Shown one piece after another: positions 16,635 through 24,741 of a stretch of DNA of 37,672 nucleotides. The stretch covers positions 1 through 37,672 of the forward strand of contig CAJBER010000135.1 in assembly GCA_903952135.1 (NCBI GenBank), read 5' to 3'. The position numbers and the translations under genes were made by a program. The DNA comes from an uncultured Algoriphagus sp. (lineage in GTDB: Bacteria; Bacteroidota; Bacteroidia; Cytophagales; Cyclobacteriaceae). Positions within the stretch are counted from its first letter, which is position 1. The number at the start of each line of letters is the position of its first letter. Below the pieces are notes generated by a model. That model saw only the letters and a list, made by a program, of their open reading frames with translations, was not told where the DNA came from and did no database searches.

Positions 16635-17333
16635 ATGTGTGGAAGATATTCACTTGCCAAAAGTAAAATTGAACTCGAAGAACGCTTCCAAGCAGAAATG
16701 CTGGCAGATTTTTCACCACGGTACAACATTGCTCCCACTCAACTAGTGCCCGTCATCACTTCGGATAGTCCCAAAGGTTTCTCCTATTTTTATTGGGGCA
16801 TTACCCCTGACTTTGGTCAAAACAAGCCCGTATCTACCAAGTTGATCAACGCACGAGCAGAGTCCGTCCATGAAAAAGTCTCCTTCAAACCCTCCTTCCA
16901 AAAAAGAAGATGCCTGATCCCAGCAGATGGATTTTACGAATGGAAAAAAGTGGGGAAGAAAACCAAAATACCGCATCGTTTCACACTCCGTGATGAAGAA
17001 CTTTTTGCTTTTGCTGGCATTTGGGAAGAATACGAAACTGTTTCTGGGGAATCTCAGCATACATTCCTGATTTTAACAACCAGCCCAAATGATGTCGTTT
17101 CCGAAGTTCACGATCGCATGCCGGTGATTTTGAAACGAGAACATGAAAAAAAATGGTTGGATAGCTACAGTTCTGAAGCTGAACTTTTGGAACTCTTGAA
17201 TCCCTATCCGAATGAATTGATGCTGGGCTTTACCGTATCCCCCCTAGTCAATTCTGTACAAAATGATTCCCAATCGGTCCTCCGAAAAACTTCACCCATG
17301 GACCAATTTGGGAATTATACCTTGTTTGGCTGA
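16635..17333 (+). CDS. SRAP/HMCES abasic-site processing protein (YedK-like)
   Basis: A 232-residue SOS-response-associated peptidase (SRAP) protein. MCGRYSLAK places Cys2 at the N terminus after Met removal, the residue that forms a thiazolidine crosslink to abasic sites in single-stranded DNA. Other signature segments are PRYNIAPTQ, NARAESV (active-site Glu), RRCLIPADGFYEWKK and HDRMPVIL (active-site His). It shields abasic sites during replication. It lies 30 bases after the YheT-like gene. The stop codon lies within a small GAAA-tetraloop hairpin. Confidence 0.95.
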   Translation: MCGRYSLAKSKIELEERFQAEMLADFSPRYNIAPTQLVPVITSDSPKGFSYFYWGITPDFGQNKPVSTKLINARAESVHEKVSFKPSFQKRRCLIPADGFYEWKKVGKKTKIPHRFTLRDEELFAFAGIWEEYETVSGESQHTFLILTTSPNDVVSEVHDRMPVILKREHEKKWLDSYSSEAELLELLNPYPNELMLGFTVSPLVNSVQNDSQSVLRKTSPMDQFGNYTLFG

Positions 17334-17341
17334 AAAGCCAA
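17326..17341 (+). terminator. Small hairpin at the SRAP stop codon
   Basis: TTGGCT (17326-17331) pairs with AGCCAA (17336-17341) around a GAAA tetraloop that overlaps the stop codon. No T-tract follows, so it may stabilise the 3' end rather than terminate. Confidence 0.35.
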
Positions 17342-17424
17342 GTCCTTTGCTCTAGTTGTTGAAATAATCTCCAGTCCCGATATTGCAGGGATTTTAGTTT
17401 GCCATCACCCCACCCTACCTACCC

Positions 17425-18423
17425 ATGTATAACTCACGCATTCTCGCTGCCGGACATTATGTTCCAGAACGTATTGTCACGAATGATGAACTTTCCCAGA
17501 TGATGAACACCTCCAACGAGTGGATCGTAGAGCGTACAGGAATTCAAGAAAGACGTTGGTATACACCTGGAGTAGACACGGTGACCAACATGGCTGCCAA
17601 AGCAAGTAAAATGGCAATGGATCGTGCCGGAGTGCAGCAGGATGACATTGACTTCATCATATTCGCAACTATCACCCCCGATTACTTTTTACCTGGTAAT
17701 GGGGTACTCCTTCAGCGGGAAATGGGCTTTAAAACCATCGGTGCCCTAGATATTCGAAATGCTTGTTCTGGGTTTATCTATGCGCTATCTATAGCGGATC
17801 AGTTTATCAAAACAGGCATGTACCAAAAAATATTAGTGGTAGGTGCTGAAATACAATCTTCCGCCTTGGACAAAAGCGACGAAGGAAGATCCAGTGCAGT
17901 AATCTTTGCTGATGGTGCGGGCGCCGTGGTGGTGGGCAGAGCTGAAGCTGGACAGACCGGAATCATCAGCACCCACTTGCATTCCGAAGGATCTCATGCC
18001 GAAGAACTCTACTGCATCGCTCCTAGCTCCAGTGGGAAAGAACGGATTTCCAAAGAGTTGATTGAGCGAGGAGACTTTTTCCTAAAGATGAATGGAAATG
18101 CGGTATTCAAGCATGCTGTGGTTCGTTTTATGGAAGTAATTCAAGAAGCGCTGGCTTTCAATCAGCTAACCAAAGACGATATCGACCTTCTCGTTCCGCA
18201 TCAGGCCAATTTGCGCATCTCCCAATACATTCAACAAAAATTGGAGTTGCCAGACCAGAAGGTGTTTAACAATATCATGCACCTCGGCAACACTACGGCG
18301 GGCACGATACCTATCGCGTTATCACAAGCATGGGAACAGGGTCGCCTCAAGGAAAATGACCTAATTTGTTTGGCTGCCTTTGGTTCTGGATTTTCCTGGG
18401 CATCGGCAGTGCTGCGTTGGTAA
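17425..18423 (+). CDS. fabH: 3-oxoacyl-ACP synthase III (FabH)
   Basis: A 332-residue KAS III enzyme that condenses acetyl-CoA (or a branched starter) with malonyl-ACP to begin fatty-acid synthesis. The catalytic Cys114 sits in RNACSGFIYAL, His in LLVPHQANLRI and Asn in HLGNTTAGTIP. The start NSRILAAGHYVPERIVTNDEL and the NEWIVERTGIQERR segment are standard. Bacteroidota often carry several FabH-like copies; this one is not next to other fab genes, so it may be the housekeeping or an accessory copy. The next gene starts four bases after its stop codon. Confidence 0.94.
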   Translation: MYNSRILAAGHYVPERIVTNDELSQMMNTSNEWIVERTGIQERRWYTPGVDTVTNMAAKASKMAMDRAGVQQDDIDFIIFATITPDYFLPGNGVLLQREMGFKTIGALDIRNACSGFIYALSIADQFIKTGMYQKILVVGAEIQSSALDKSDEGRSSAVIFADGAGAVVVGRAEAGQTGIISTHLHSEGSHAEELYCIAPSSSGKERISKELIERGDFFLKMNGNAVFKHAVVRFMEVIQEALAFNQLTKDDIDLLVPHQANLRISQYIQQKLELPDQKVFNNIMHLGNTTAGTIPIALSQAWEQGRLKENDLICLAAFGSGFSWASAVLRW

Positions 18424-18427
18424 TCCG

Positions 18428-18979
18428 ATGCAAAAAGAACTTGACCTAGATCTTTGGTTGGACCAATCGCTAATTCAGCGACAAAATCAACTGAAAGCTG
18501 ATTTCTTAGATCTTTTTGAGCAGCTCGGCAACTCGGTTACCAATGAGGAATTGACTCAATTTTTCTCCAATTCGAAGGGTAAAAAAATCTCCAAAGGGAA
18601 TCAACTGCTGGGCTTCCCCTATTTCGTGCTTGATCTAATTCGAGATTTTGACTTAGCTACAGGCTGCACTATTCGCTTCGTCAGTTGGTTCGGACATGGC
18701 CTGTATTGCTGTGTATTTTTCGGAAAAAATTTAAACTTCCCTACTGAACCCTTCTTGCATGCCGGATTCCACTTGGGCAATGCGCATTCCCCATGGGATC
18801 TGCCTGTTCAACTAGAATGTCTCGGGAAATCTAAGCTAAGCCCTAGTTCGGAGCAAGGCAACATCCTATGGATCAAGGAAATTAGCTTACCTGCAAACAA
18901 AGAACTAGCACTCAAACTTTTGAAAGAAGAAGTGAATAAAATTCTTCAGGTTAAACCCATTTCGGGAATTAAAATCTAA
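18428..18979 (+). CDS. Uncharacterised 183-residue protein
   Basis: I do not recognise this family. The frame opens upstream inside fabH, but the ATG at 18428, four bases after the fabH stop, is the sensible start. The N-terminal third is helical and charged (QSLIQRQNQLKADFLDLFEQL); then come GNQLLGFPYFVLDLIRDFD, FVSWFGHGLYCCVFF and HAGFHLGNAHSPWDLPVQLE, hinting at a compact alpha/beta cytoplasmic protein. No signal peptide or clear membrane segment is visible. Close coupling to fabH suggests coexpression with it. Confidence 0.75.
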   Translation: MQKELDLDLWLDQSLIQRQNQLKADFLDLFEQLGNSVTNEELTQFFSNSKGKKISKGNQLLGFPYFVLDLIRDFDLATGCTIRFVSWFGHGLYCCVFFGKNLNFPTEPFLHAGFHLGNAHSPWDLPVQLECLGKSKLSPSSEQGNILWIKEISLPANKELALKLLKEEVNKILQVKPISGIKI

Positions 18980-19006
18980 GGATTTGATGTACTTTTAAAC
19001 AGGAAA

Positions 19007-19035
19007 TGATTTTTTACGTAGGTATAAAAAAATCA
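19007..19035. repeat. AT-rich inverted repeat before the MORN-like gene
   Basis: TGATTTTTT (19007-19015) and AAAAAATCA (19027-19035) form a perfect 9-base stem with an 11-base loop, in the 112-base gap between the 183-residue protein gene and the MORN-like gene. It may be a weak terminator or an operator. Confidence 0.35.
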
Positions 19036-19091
19036 CCCAATTCTGAGTACTGAAAACTGTTGCCAACCTACCTTAAGAACCCCAATTCGCT

Positions 19092-20657
19092 ATGAAGTAT
19101 GCGCTGATTGTACTCTTCTCCCTTCTTCATTTTTCGCTTGCTGCTCAAACTTCAAAAGTTGCTGTACGCTATTCCAGTGACTCATCGATTGTAGGTACTG
19201 GGCTGGTGGAGAAAAATCTTCCCAATGGACTTTGGAAGTTCTACACCACCAAAACCAATACTCTAGTTACGGAGGGAATTTTTAAAAATGGGCTTCGAGA
19301 TGGCCAATGGACGAGTTATCATTCAAATGGCAAGCGAAAAGAACTGGCCGATTACCGAGAAGGGAAACTCTTTGGTCCAGCACGTTTTTTTGATACCAAT
19401 GGATTTCTAGTCAAAGAAATGATCTTTCAAGACAGTATTTTGGTCGGAAAGTACAACGAATATTTTGGTAGTGAATCCAGCGATTACTACATCGATCCTA
19501 GCCAACTTAAGCTGGAGGGAAATTATAAAGAGGGAAAAAAAGAAGGGCAATGGCTATCTTATTTCCCAGAAGGTGAGCTTTCGGTACGGGAATTTTATGT
19601 AGATGGATTGCGGGAAGGCCCATATTTCGAATTTGACCCTGAAGGAAATGTCCTAGCAGAAGCCACTGCGAAAAAGGGGCAATTCGACGGAGCCTATAAA
19701 ACCTTCTCCTTACCTAATGTTCCCCTACAAACCGGCAATTACAAAAATGGAGTAAAAATTGGCCCTTGGAAAAGTTTCTTCCCGGGCACAAAAATCCCCG
19801 AATCAGAAGAAGTATACGATGACTTTGGAAATCGAATCGGAGAATGGAGCTACTACTACGAAACAGTCCGCCTTGCACGGAAGGAACGGTATGAAAACAA
19901 TGTAGCGGTAGGCGTTTGGGAAGAATATTTCCCCAACAAAGAAATCTCCAAACGCAAAACCTATGTCCTGGGTGTTCCCGAAGGCGAATATGTAGAAAAT
20001 CATAGTTCAGGCAAACCTTCTGTACAGGGTCAATACGAAGGCGGAGCTAAAGTTGGGGTATGGAAAAACTTCTACCCAGATGGACAACTCTATGCGCTTG
20101 GGGAGTACAAAAACGATCTCAAAACTGGACTGTGGAAGTATTTTAATAAAATCGGTCTTCTAGTGGCCGAAGGAGAATACCTGTTGGGCATGGAAAATGG
20201 ACAGTGGGTTTACTACTACGATGGAGGACAACTCAAGTCTGTAGGTCGATTCAACCTGGGCTTCGAAGATGGTATTTGGGGACTTTTTTACGACAACAAG
20301 CAATTGACACAGGAGGAATTCTGGGACAATGGAAGGTTGCTGAATGTCGGACCCTACTATTCCTATGATGGAAAAGAAACCAGAGATGCCGGTACCTTAA
20401 AAGATGGCACTGGAACTCGAATCACCTACTATGTGACTGGTCAAAAAGAGTCTGAAGGAAAATACCTTTCTGGCAAAGCAGATGGTCTTTGGATGTACTA
20501 CCATGAATCTGGACGGAAAGCCTCTGAGGGTATCATGAAGGATGGCAAGAAACAGGGAGCATGGAAGTTTTACAATTCCGCAGGAAGACTAGAAGACCTC
20601 ATCCAATTCAAAGATGATGAGATTCAGTATCCTAGTGAACGCACAGACCTTCGTTAA
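19092..20657 (+). CDS. Exported MORN/YwqK-like repeat protein
   Basis: A 521-residue protein with a signal peptide (MKYALIVLFSLLHFSLAAQ) and then more than ten degenerate repeats of about 23 residues of the type G-x-W-x-x-Y-(Y/F)-x-x-G-(K/Q)-L-x-x-G-x-Y, such as DGQWTSYHSNGKRKELADY and VGVWKNFYPDGQLYALGEY. These are MORN-variant repeats, annotated as 'YwqK family antitoxin' in databases although there is no toxin here. They fold as a long beta-hairpin ribbon. The protein should be periplasmic or on the outer membrane. Function is unknown. Confidence 0.85.
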   Translation: MKYALIVLFSLLHFSLAAQTSKVAVRYSSDSSIVGTGLVEKNLPNGLWKFYTTKTNTLVTEGIFKNGLRDGQWTSYHSNGKRKELADYREGKLFGPARFFDTNGFLVKEMIFQDSILVGKYNEYFGSESSDYYIDPSQLKLEGNYKEGKKEGQWLSYFPEGELSVREFYVDGLREGPYFEFDPEGNVLAEATAKKGQFDGAYKTFSLPNVPLQTGNYKNGVKIGPWKSFFPGTKIPESEEVYDDFGNRIGEWSYYYETVRLARKERYENNVAVGVWEEYFPNKEISKRKTYVLGVPEGEYVENHSSGKPSVQGQYEGGAKVGVWKNFYPDGQLYALGEYKNDLKTGLWKYFNKIGLLVAEGEYLLGMENGQWVYYYDGGQLKSVGRFNLGFEDGIWGLFYDNKQLTQEEFWDNGRLLNVGPYYSYDGKETRDAGTLKDGTGTRITYYVTGQKESEGKYLSGKADGLWMYYHESGRKASEGIMKDGKKQGAWKFYNSAGRLEDLIQFKDDEIQYPSERTDLR

Positions 20658-20699
20658 ACAATCCTTGACTGAATCGGTTCATCACTAAAACCGAAACTC

Positions 20700-20870
20700 A
20701 TGTTTGGATTATTCAAAAAGAAAAGCGAGAAGGAAAAACTCCAGGAAACCTATGCCAAAATGATGGCAGATGCACACAAACTATCGCATAGCAACCGAAC
20801 CGCTGCGGATAAATTGATGGCTGAAGCTGAAGAAGTGGCCAAGAAAATCGATGCCCTAAACAAAGGGTAA
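20700..20870 (+). CDS. Small Lacal_2735-like protein
   Basis: A 56-residue protein beginning MFGLFKKKSEKEKLQ, too short for ordinary ORF cut-offs. It is helical, rich in Lys, Glu and Ala, with HKLSHSNRTAADKLMAEAEE, and resembles the Lacal_2735 family of small Bacteroidota proteins. It starts 42 bases after the MORN-like gene and ends 6 bases before the convergent cupin gene. The function of the family is unknown; a cytoplasmic helical-hairpin protein is likely. Confidence 0.8.
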   Translation: MFGLFKKKSEKEKLQETYAKMMADAHKLSHSNRTAADKLMAEAEEVAKKIDALNKG

Positions 20871-20876
20871 TTTAAC

Positions 20877-21398
20877 CTACTTTCTTGCGTAATCGTCCTG
20901 CAACCGGACAATGTCGGATTCATCAGAAGGCTGGTTTGCATCAGAATGCATCCAAATCTCAGCGACAATCCCCCAATCTCCTGTACCAATCAAACGGTGA
21001 CGTTCACCTTGCTGCAAAGAGATCACCTCTCCTACTACCATCGAAAGCACTGGACCTTGGCTATCGTCCATGCTTCTACTGATGGCGGCATCTCCTGCTA
21101 CCAAAGTCCACAACTCAGCACGGCGGAAATGGTATTGCCAAGAAAGTCGTGCTCCAGGCGCTACTAATAGAAACTTAGGGCTCAACTTCTGAGCATATTG
21201 CCCTTCCGAAAGGGTTACCTCAGGAAAAAAGGTATCCTTAAATTTTCGGATTTGGGTTTCATCCAATACAAAAAAACCACCCCAAGGACGTTCAAAATCT
21301 TTGGTAGAGATCGAAAATTCAGCATCAATTAAATAGCGCTCTACAAGTTCAGCAAGCTGAGATTTACCCAAGTTGGGTGAAAGAATAAGTGGCTTCAT
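20877..21398 (-). CDS. Cupin protein, type II mannose-6-phosphate isomerase-like
   Basis: A 173-residue single-domain cupin resembling the C-terminal isomerase half of type II phosphomannose isomerase/GDP-mannose pyrophosphorylase. ERPWGGFFVLDE leads in, LLVAPGARLSWQYHFRRAELWTLVAG is the first cupin motif, and GERHRLIGTGDWGIVAEIW the second; it ends with SDIVRLQDDYARK, like the usual EDDIVRLEDDYGR ending. The first motif keeps only one of the expected histidines (YHFRRAE instead of HxHRxE), so metal binding may be altered. It has its own promoter and faces the ROK regulator gene divergently. Confidence 0.8.
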   Translation of the reverse strand: MKPLILSPNLGKSQLAELVERYLIDAEFSISTKDFERPWGGFFVLDETQIRKFKDTFFPEVTLSEGQYAQKLSPKFLLVAPGARLSWQYHFRRAELWTLVAGDAAISRSMDDSQGPVLSMVVGEVISLQQGERHRLIGTGDWGIVAEIWMHSDANQPSDESDIVRLQDDYARK

Positions 21399-21419
21399 AC
21401 ACTAGCATTAAAAAGAAAT

Positions 21420-21447
21420 CAAAGGTAGACATTTTTCTAGTTTTCAA
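21420..21447 (-). promoter_or_regulatory. Promoter of the cupin gene
   Basis: The minus strand has TACCTTTG (21420-21427), a perfect TAnnTTTG element, preceded by GTTG (21444-21447 region) about 17 bases upstream. The leader would be around 18 bases. Confidence 0.55.
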
Positions 21448-21617
21448 CTTGAAGCCCTGAAAATTGGGCTCCCACCTCATGAAAATACTAATTCGAGGCT
21501 AGTAAACCCTACTTCCTAATTTTCTTGAACAAATTGCAAGCACCTTCTTTAATTTTTTTCATAAAGTGTTTTTCTCTCCGTTAATTTTTCACGTATTTGA
21601 ATGCATATTGTCGATCC

Positions 21618-22865
21618 ATGCACCTAATCAATCCCCAAGAAGCACTTTCCAAAATTGATGGCGTAGTAGAAGTAAAAAACTACTTGCTTAAGATCCGACT
21701 GATCAAAAATCTGTACCAGAAAGGTGCATCTACTGCCAATGAAATCTGTGGAAGCATGGGGATTTCCTTACCCACAGTGAATACCCTCCTCACGGATTTG
21801 ATTCGATCAGGAGAGGTGATCAAACAGGGTCGAGCAGCTTCCCAAGGCGGAAGAAAACCCGATTTGTACCGATTGGCACCTGATGCCTTTTATGTGTTGG
21901 CAGTGGATCTGAGCAAGTATGCCGTAAGCCTAGCCTTGTACAATTGCCAACAGACCCAGGTAAAAGATAAGGTCATCTATAAATTGGTACTCAACAATGA
22001 AGCGGAGACTTTCGAGCAACTTTGTCTTCATCTAGAAACCTACATTTCAGCATCCGGATTCCCAAGTCAAAAAATTATTGCCATCGGCTTTTCCATGCCT
22101 GGATTGATTGATTCCAAGGCAGGGATCAACCATACCTACCTTAACTTTGGTGGGAAAAGTTTGCAAGCGCACCTTGAAAGTAGGTTTCCACAGGCCGTTT
22201 TTCTTGAAAATGATGCTCGAGCCATGACCTTGGCAGAATTCAAATTTGGAGCAGCAAAATCAGCCCAAAACGTATTGGGAATTTTTGTGGGTTGGGGAAT
22301 CGGATTAGGCATTGTCATCGATGGAAAGCTATACCAAGGCACCTCAGGCTTTGCAGGAGAATTTGCGCACTCTCCCCTATTTGAATCTCAAGAGATCAAT
22401 TGCACCTGCGGAAAAAAGGGTTGCTTAGAAGCCATTGCCTCAGGAACCTCCATCGTACGGATGGCAGAGGAAGCCCTGCTGCTGGACAAGGATAGTATCC
22501 TGGCTCGAATAGCAAAAGCATACAAAGGACCACTAGATCCAAATTTGGTAGTCAATGCGGCTAAGGAAGGAGATCAGCGGGCCATTACCATCTTGTCGGA
22601 TGTTGGCCTGAACCTCGGTAGAGGCATTTCCATGCTGATCCAGTTGCTCAATCCAGAACTCATCGTCTTGGGAGGCGTGGTAGCGGAAGCAGATCAGTAT
22701 ATTTTAACCCCTATTCAACAGGCTCTCAATGTGTACAGCATGGCTAAATCACGAGAGAAAACGCAGCTCGCGCTCTATCAACTAGGAAATGATGTGGGAT
22801 TAGTCGGTGCCATCGCCGTGGTAACTGACAAACTCTTTGAGGAGGTACTTTCGAAGCCAAATTAA
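21618..22865 (+). CDS. ROK family transcriptional regulator (NagC/XylR type)
   Basis: A 415-residue protein with an N-terminal winged helix (about residues 20-75: KGASTANEICGSMGISLPTV and LIRSGEVIKQGRAASQGGR) and a C-terminal ROK domain. The ROK part has VLAVDLSKYAVSL, AIGFSMPGLIDSKAG, FLENDARAMTLAE, GWGIGLGIVIDGKLYQG and the zinc motif CTCGKKGCLEAIASG. Such regulators sense sugars or sugar phosphates and control carbohydrate genes. A TTG seven codons upstream is in frame, but ATG at 21618 is preferred. Nearby candidates for control are the cupin gene and the Gfo/Idh-DUF1080 operon. Confidence 0.92.
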   Translation: MHLINPQEALSKIDGVVEVKNYLLKIRLIKNLYQKGASTANEICGSMGISLPTVNTLLTDLIRSGEVIKQGRAASQGGRKPDLYRLAPDAFYVLAVDLSKYAVSLALYNCQQTQVKDKVIYKLVLNNEAETFEQLCLHLETYISASGFPSQKIIAIGFSMPGLIDSKAGINHTYLNFGGKSLQAHLESRFPQAVFLENDARAMTLAEFKFGAAKSAQNVLGIFVGWGIGLGIVIDGKLYQGTSGFAGEFAHSPLFESQEINCTCGKKGCLEAIASGTSIVRMAEEALLLDKDSILARIAKAYKGPLDPNLVVNAAKEGDQRAITILSDVGLNLGRGISMLIQLLNPELIVLGGVVAEADQYILTPIQQALNVYSMAKSREKTQLALYQLGNDVGLVGAIAVVTDKLFEEVLSKPN

Positions 22866-22881
22866 GGCCAACTTAATTTTG
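22860..22881. terminator. Weak hairpin between convergent ROK and Zn-ribbon genes
   Basis: AATTAAG (22860-22866) pairs with CTTAATT (22872-22878) around a five-base loop, with T residues following. Both stop codons lie within the hairpin. Confidence 0.4.
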
Positions 22882-23235
22882 ACGGATGATCAGACAGCAA
22901 TTTTCATCCATGAAAATCACCCCAAACTCGTAACAACATAAAGCTGAGAGCCCCGAAGGCTGTACCGCCTGGTGCGTCATGTATCCAAAAGAAAACCCTG
23001 AAAAAATCAAGTAATCTTTGGGGACCTTCACTTGCTTCTTACCTTCCGGAAGTTTGGCGAGTAGAATGGATCTGTTTCTTTTTAAGATCGAATTGATCCT
23101 TCGCATCTCTTTATTTTGAGTAGAGTTATGCTGATTGTTAAAGGTATTTCTGCAACCATCGTCACAGAATTTTTTATCTGTTCTCCCATGTAGGGTTTGG
23201 CCACAGCAGAGGCAATTGGGCTTTTCAGTTTGCAT
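22873..23235 (-). CDS. Small Zn-ribbon protein, uncharacterised
   Basis: A 120-residue protein with an N-terminal zinc ribbon, CLCCGQTLHGRTDKKFCDDGC, of the DUF2116-like type. It is followed by a basic helical stretch (RRINSILKRNRSILL) and a C-terminal part (VPKDYLIFSGFSFGYMTH and CCYEFGVIFMDE) that I do not recognise. The start was set at ATG 23235; an upstream TTG would add ten residues. The ribbon and basic patch suggest nucleic-acid or protein binding. It converges on the ROK regulator gene with 7 bases between stops. Confidence 0.72.
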   Translation of the reverse strand: MQTEKPNCLCCGQTLHGRTDKKFCDDGCRNTFNNQHNSTQNKEMRRINSILKRNRSILLAKLPEGKKQVKVPKDYLIFSGFSFGYMTHQAVQPSGLSALCCYEFGVIFMDENCCLIIRQN

Positions 23236-23320
23236 AGTTGAAAAAGTTAACTGCACAGAAGTCAAACTTCCAGCAGGGTAATTGAAAAATGGTCCTTAAC
23301 CAAGTCAGATCTTCGGTACT

Positions 23321-23356
23321 AAAAAAATCAAGAAAGGGGAATGCTCCCCTTTCTTG
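23321..23356 (-). terminator. Intrinsic terminator after Gfo/Idh/MocA gene
   Basis: CAAGAAAGGGGA (23329-23340) pairs with TCCCCTTTCTTG (23345-23356) around ATGC, a perfect 12-base stem. On the minus strand it is followed by a run of seven T residues. Confidence 0.9.
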
Positions 23357-23365
23357 TGTTTAAAT

Positions 23366-24715
23366 TTAGAATTTGCGGTACTTACCACCCAAAAACTTGT
23401 TGGCTTTCCGCTCCGCAAATTTTGCCTTCTTGCTATTCCAGTGAAGGGTTTCATTTGGAAAACGACCCGCAATCACTCCTAGAAGAATGGTTTCGGTCAA
23501 GCGCGCAGAATAGGAAAAAGGAGCAGTACATTTACCCTTGCCCAAACAGGCATCCACAAATTGGTGGTAATGCTTCTTGCTTTCGCCCACATAATCCTTA
23601 ACAGGGGCACCCAAATTGAATGGAGTTACATCAAATTGCTTGTACTCTCCATCCACAATCCATCTTGGAAGTTGTTGGAAGTGTGGCAACAATAATCTGC
23701 CTTTTTCGCCCATAAACATGGCACCCTGATCCGGAAGCTTGTCCCCATTGGGAAGCCTCAAATCATCGTGCTGGTCAGGTGCTCCTGGTCCATCGTACCA
23801 CACCCACTTCAAGGTATCTGTGGTATACGGTGTTGAAGGGAATTCGTAGGTCACGATATTGTTCTCTGGAAAACCAAAACCCGTCGGCTTTCTGCATTGG
23901 TTGACAATGGTCCGCGGCACATCCAATTGGAGTGCATTGTAAGGGGTGTCAAAAATATGGACACCCATATCTCCTAAGGTTCCACAACCGTAATCCAAGA
24001 GTTTTCTCCAATTGCCTGGGTGGTACACCCCTTCCTTGTAATCGCGTTCAGGGGCAGTCCCTAGCCACAAATTCCAATTCAAATTACTAGGTACCGCATC
24101 TTTCCCATTGGGTTCCTTGCCATCAAAACCCCAGTTTTTAGGTGACCAGGCACGTACCGTATGCACCTTACCAATGATGCCAGATTGGATGAGTAGTGTA
24201 GCCAGCTTGTAATCGTAGAACGAGTGAACCTGGATACCCATTTGGGTAACCAATTTTTTATCCTCAGCCATCTTTTTCATCGCTCTCGCCTCAGTCACAT
24301 GGTGGGTCAATGGTTTTTGGCAGTACACCGCTTTATTCATCTCCATCGCCATCAGGGAAGCAGGCGCATGGGTATGATCTGGAGTAGATACCACCACTGC
24401 ATCAAACTGATCTTCCATTTCTTTCAAAAGGAGGCGATAGTCGCTGTAGGTTTTTGCCTGGGGGTAAAGGGCCGTAGCATTGCTCAAGGCATTGGTATCC
24501 ACATCACAAAGCCCCACAACTTCCACACTTGCATGGCTAGCAATTGCTTTTAAATCTTCCATGCCCATTCCTCCAAGACCGATGTGTACAGTTCTAAGTT
24601 TGCCAGAGGCGGGAACATTGGCCAAAAGCGAAGGGGCCAAGGAAAGGCCAGCAACGCCTAGGGCTGCTTTTTTAAAAAAATCTCTTCTGTCGATTACTTG
24701 ATATTTTTTTTTCAT
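23366..24715 (-). CDS. Tat-exported Gfo/Idh/MocA family oxidoreductase
   Basis: A 449-residue NAD(P)-dependent oxidoreductase. The N terminus has a twin-arginine signal, DRRDFFKKAALGVAGLSLA, so it should be folded before export to the periplasm with its cofactor. The Rossmann motif is HIGLGGMGMEDLKAI, followed by VVSTPDHTHAPASLMAM and YCQKPLTHHVTEARAM (the conserved K-P catalytic segment). The second half is the GFO/IDH/MocA C-terminal domain. It lies 26 bases after a DUF1080 gene. Relatives oxidise the C3 hydroxyl of sugars, making 3-keto glycosides for DUF1080 enzymes. Confidence 0.92.
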   Translation of the reverse strand: MKKKYQVIDRRDFFKKAALGVAGLSLAPSLLANVPASGKLRTVHIGLGGMGMEDLKAIASHASVEVVGLCDVDTNALSNATALYPQAKTYSDYRLLLKEMEDQFDAVVVSTPDHTHAPASLMAMEMNKAVYCQKPLTHHVTEARAMKKMAEDKKLVTQMGIQVHSFYDYKLATLLIQSGIIGKVHTVRAWSPKNWGFDGKEPNGKDAVPSNLNWNLWLGTAPERDYKEGVYHPGNWRKLLDYGCGTLGDMGVHIFDTPYNALQLDVPRTIVNQCRKPTGFGFPENNIVTYEFPSTPYTTDTLKWVWYDGPGAPDQHDDLRLPNGDKLPDQGAMFMGEKGRLLLPHFQQLPRWIVDGEYKQFDVTPFNLGAPVKDYVGESKKHYHQFVDACLGKGKCTAPFSYSARLTETILLGVIAGRFPNETLHWNSKKAKFAERKANKFLGGKYRKF

Positions 24716-24741
24716 GGGTAAACGGGGGCTTGGGCTTGGGT

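Noticed and set aside
19092-20657. Toxin-antitoxin system because of YwqK-like annotation
   Set aside because: There is no toxin-like gene nearby and the protein has a signal peptide; the 'antitoxin' name is only a database label for MORN-like repeats.
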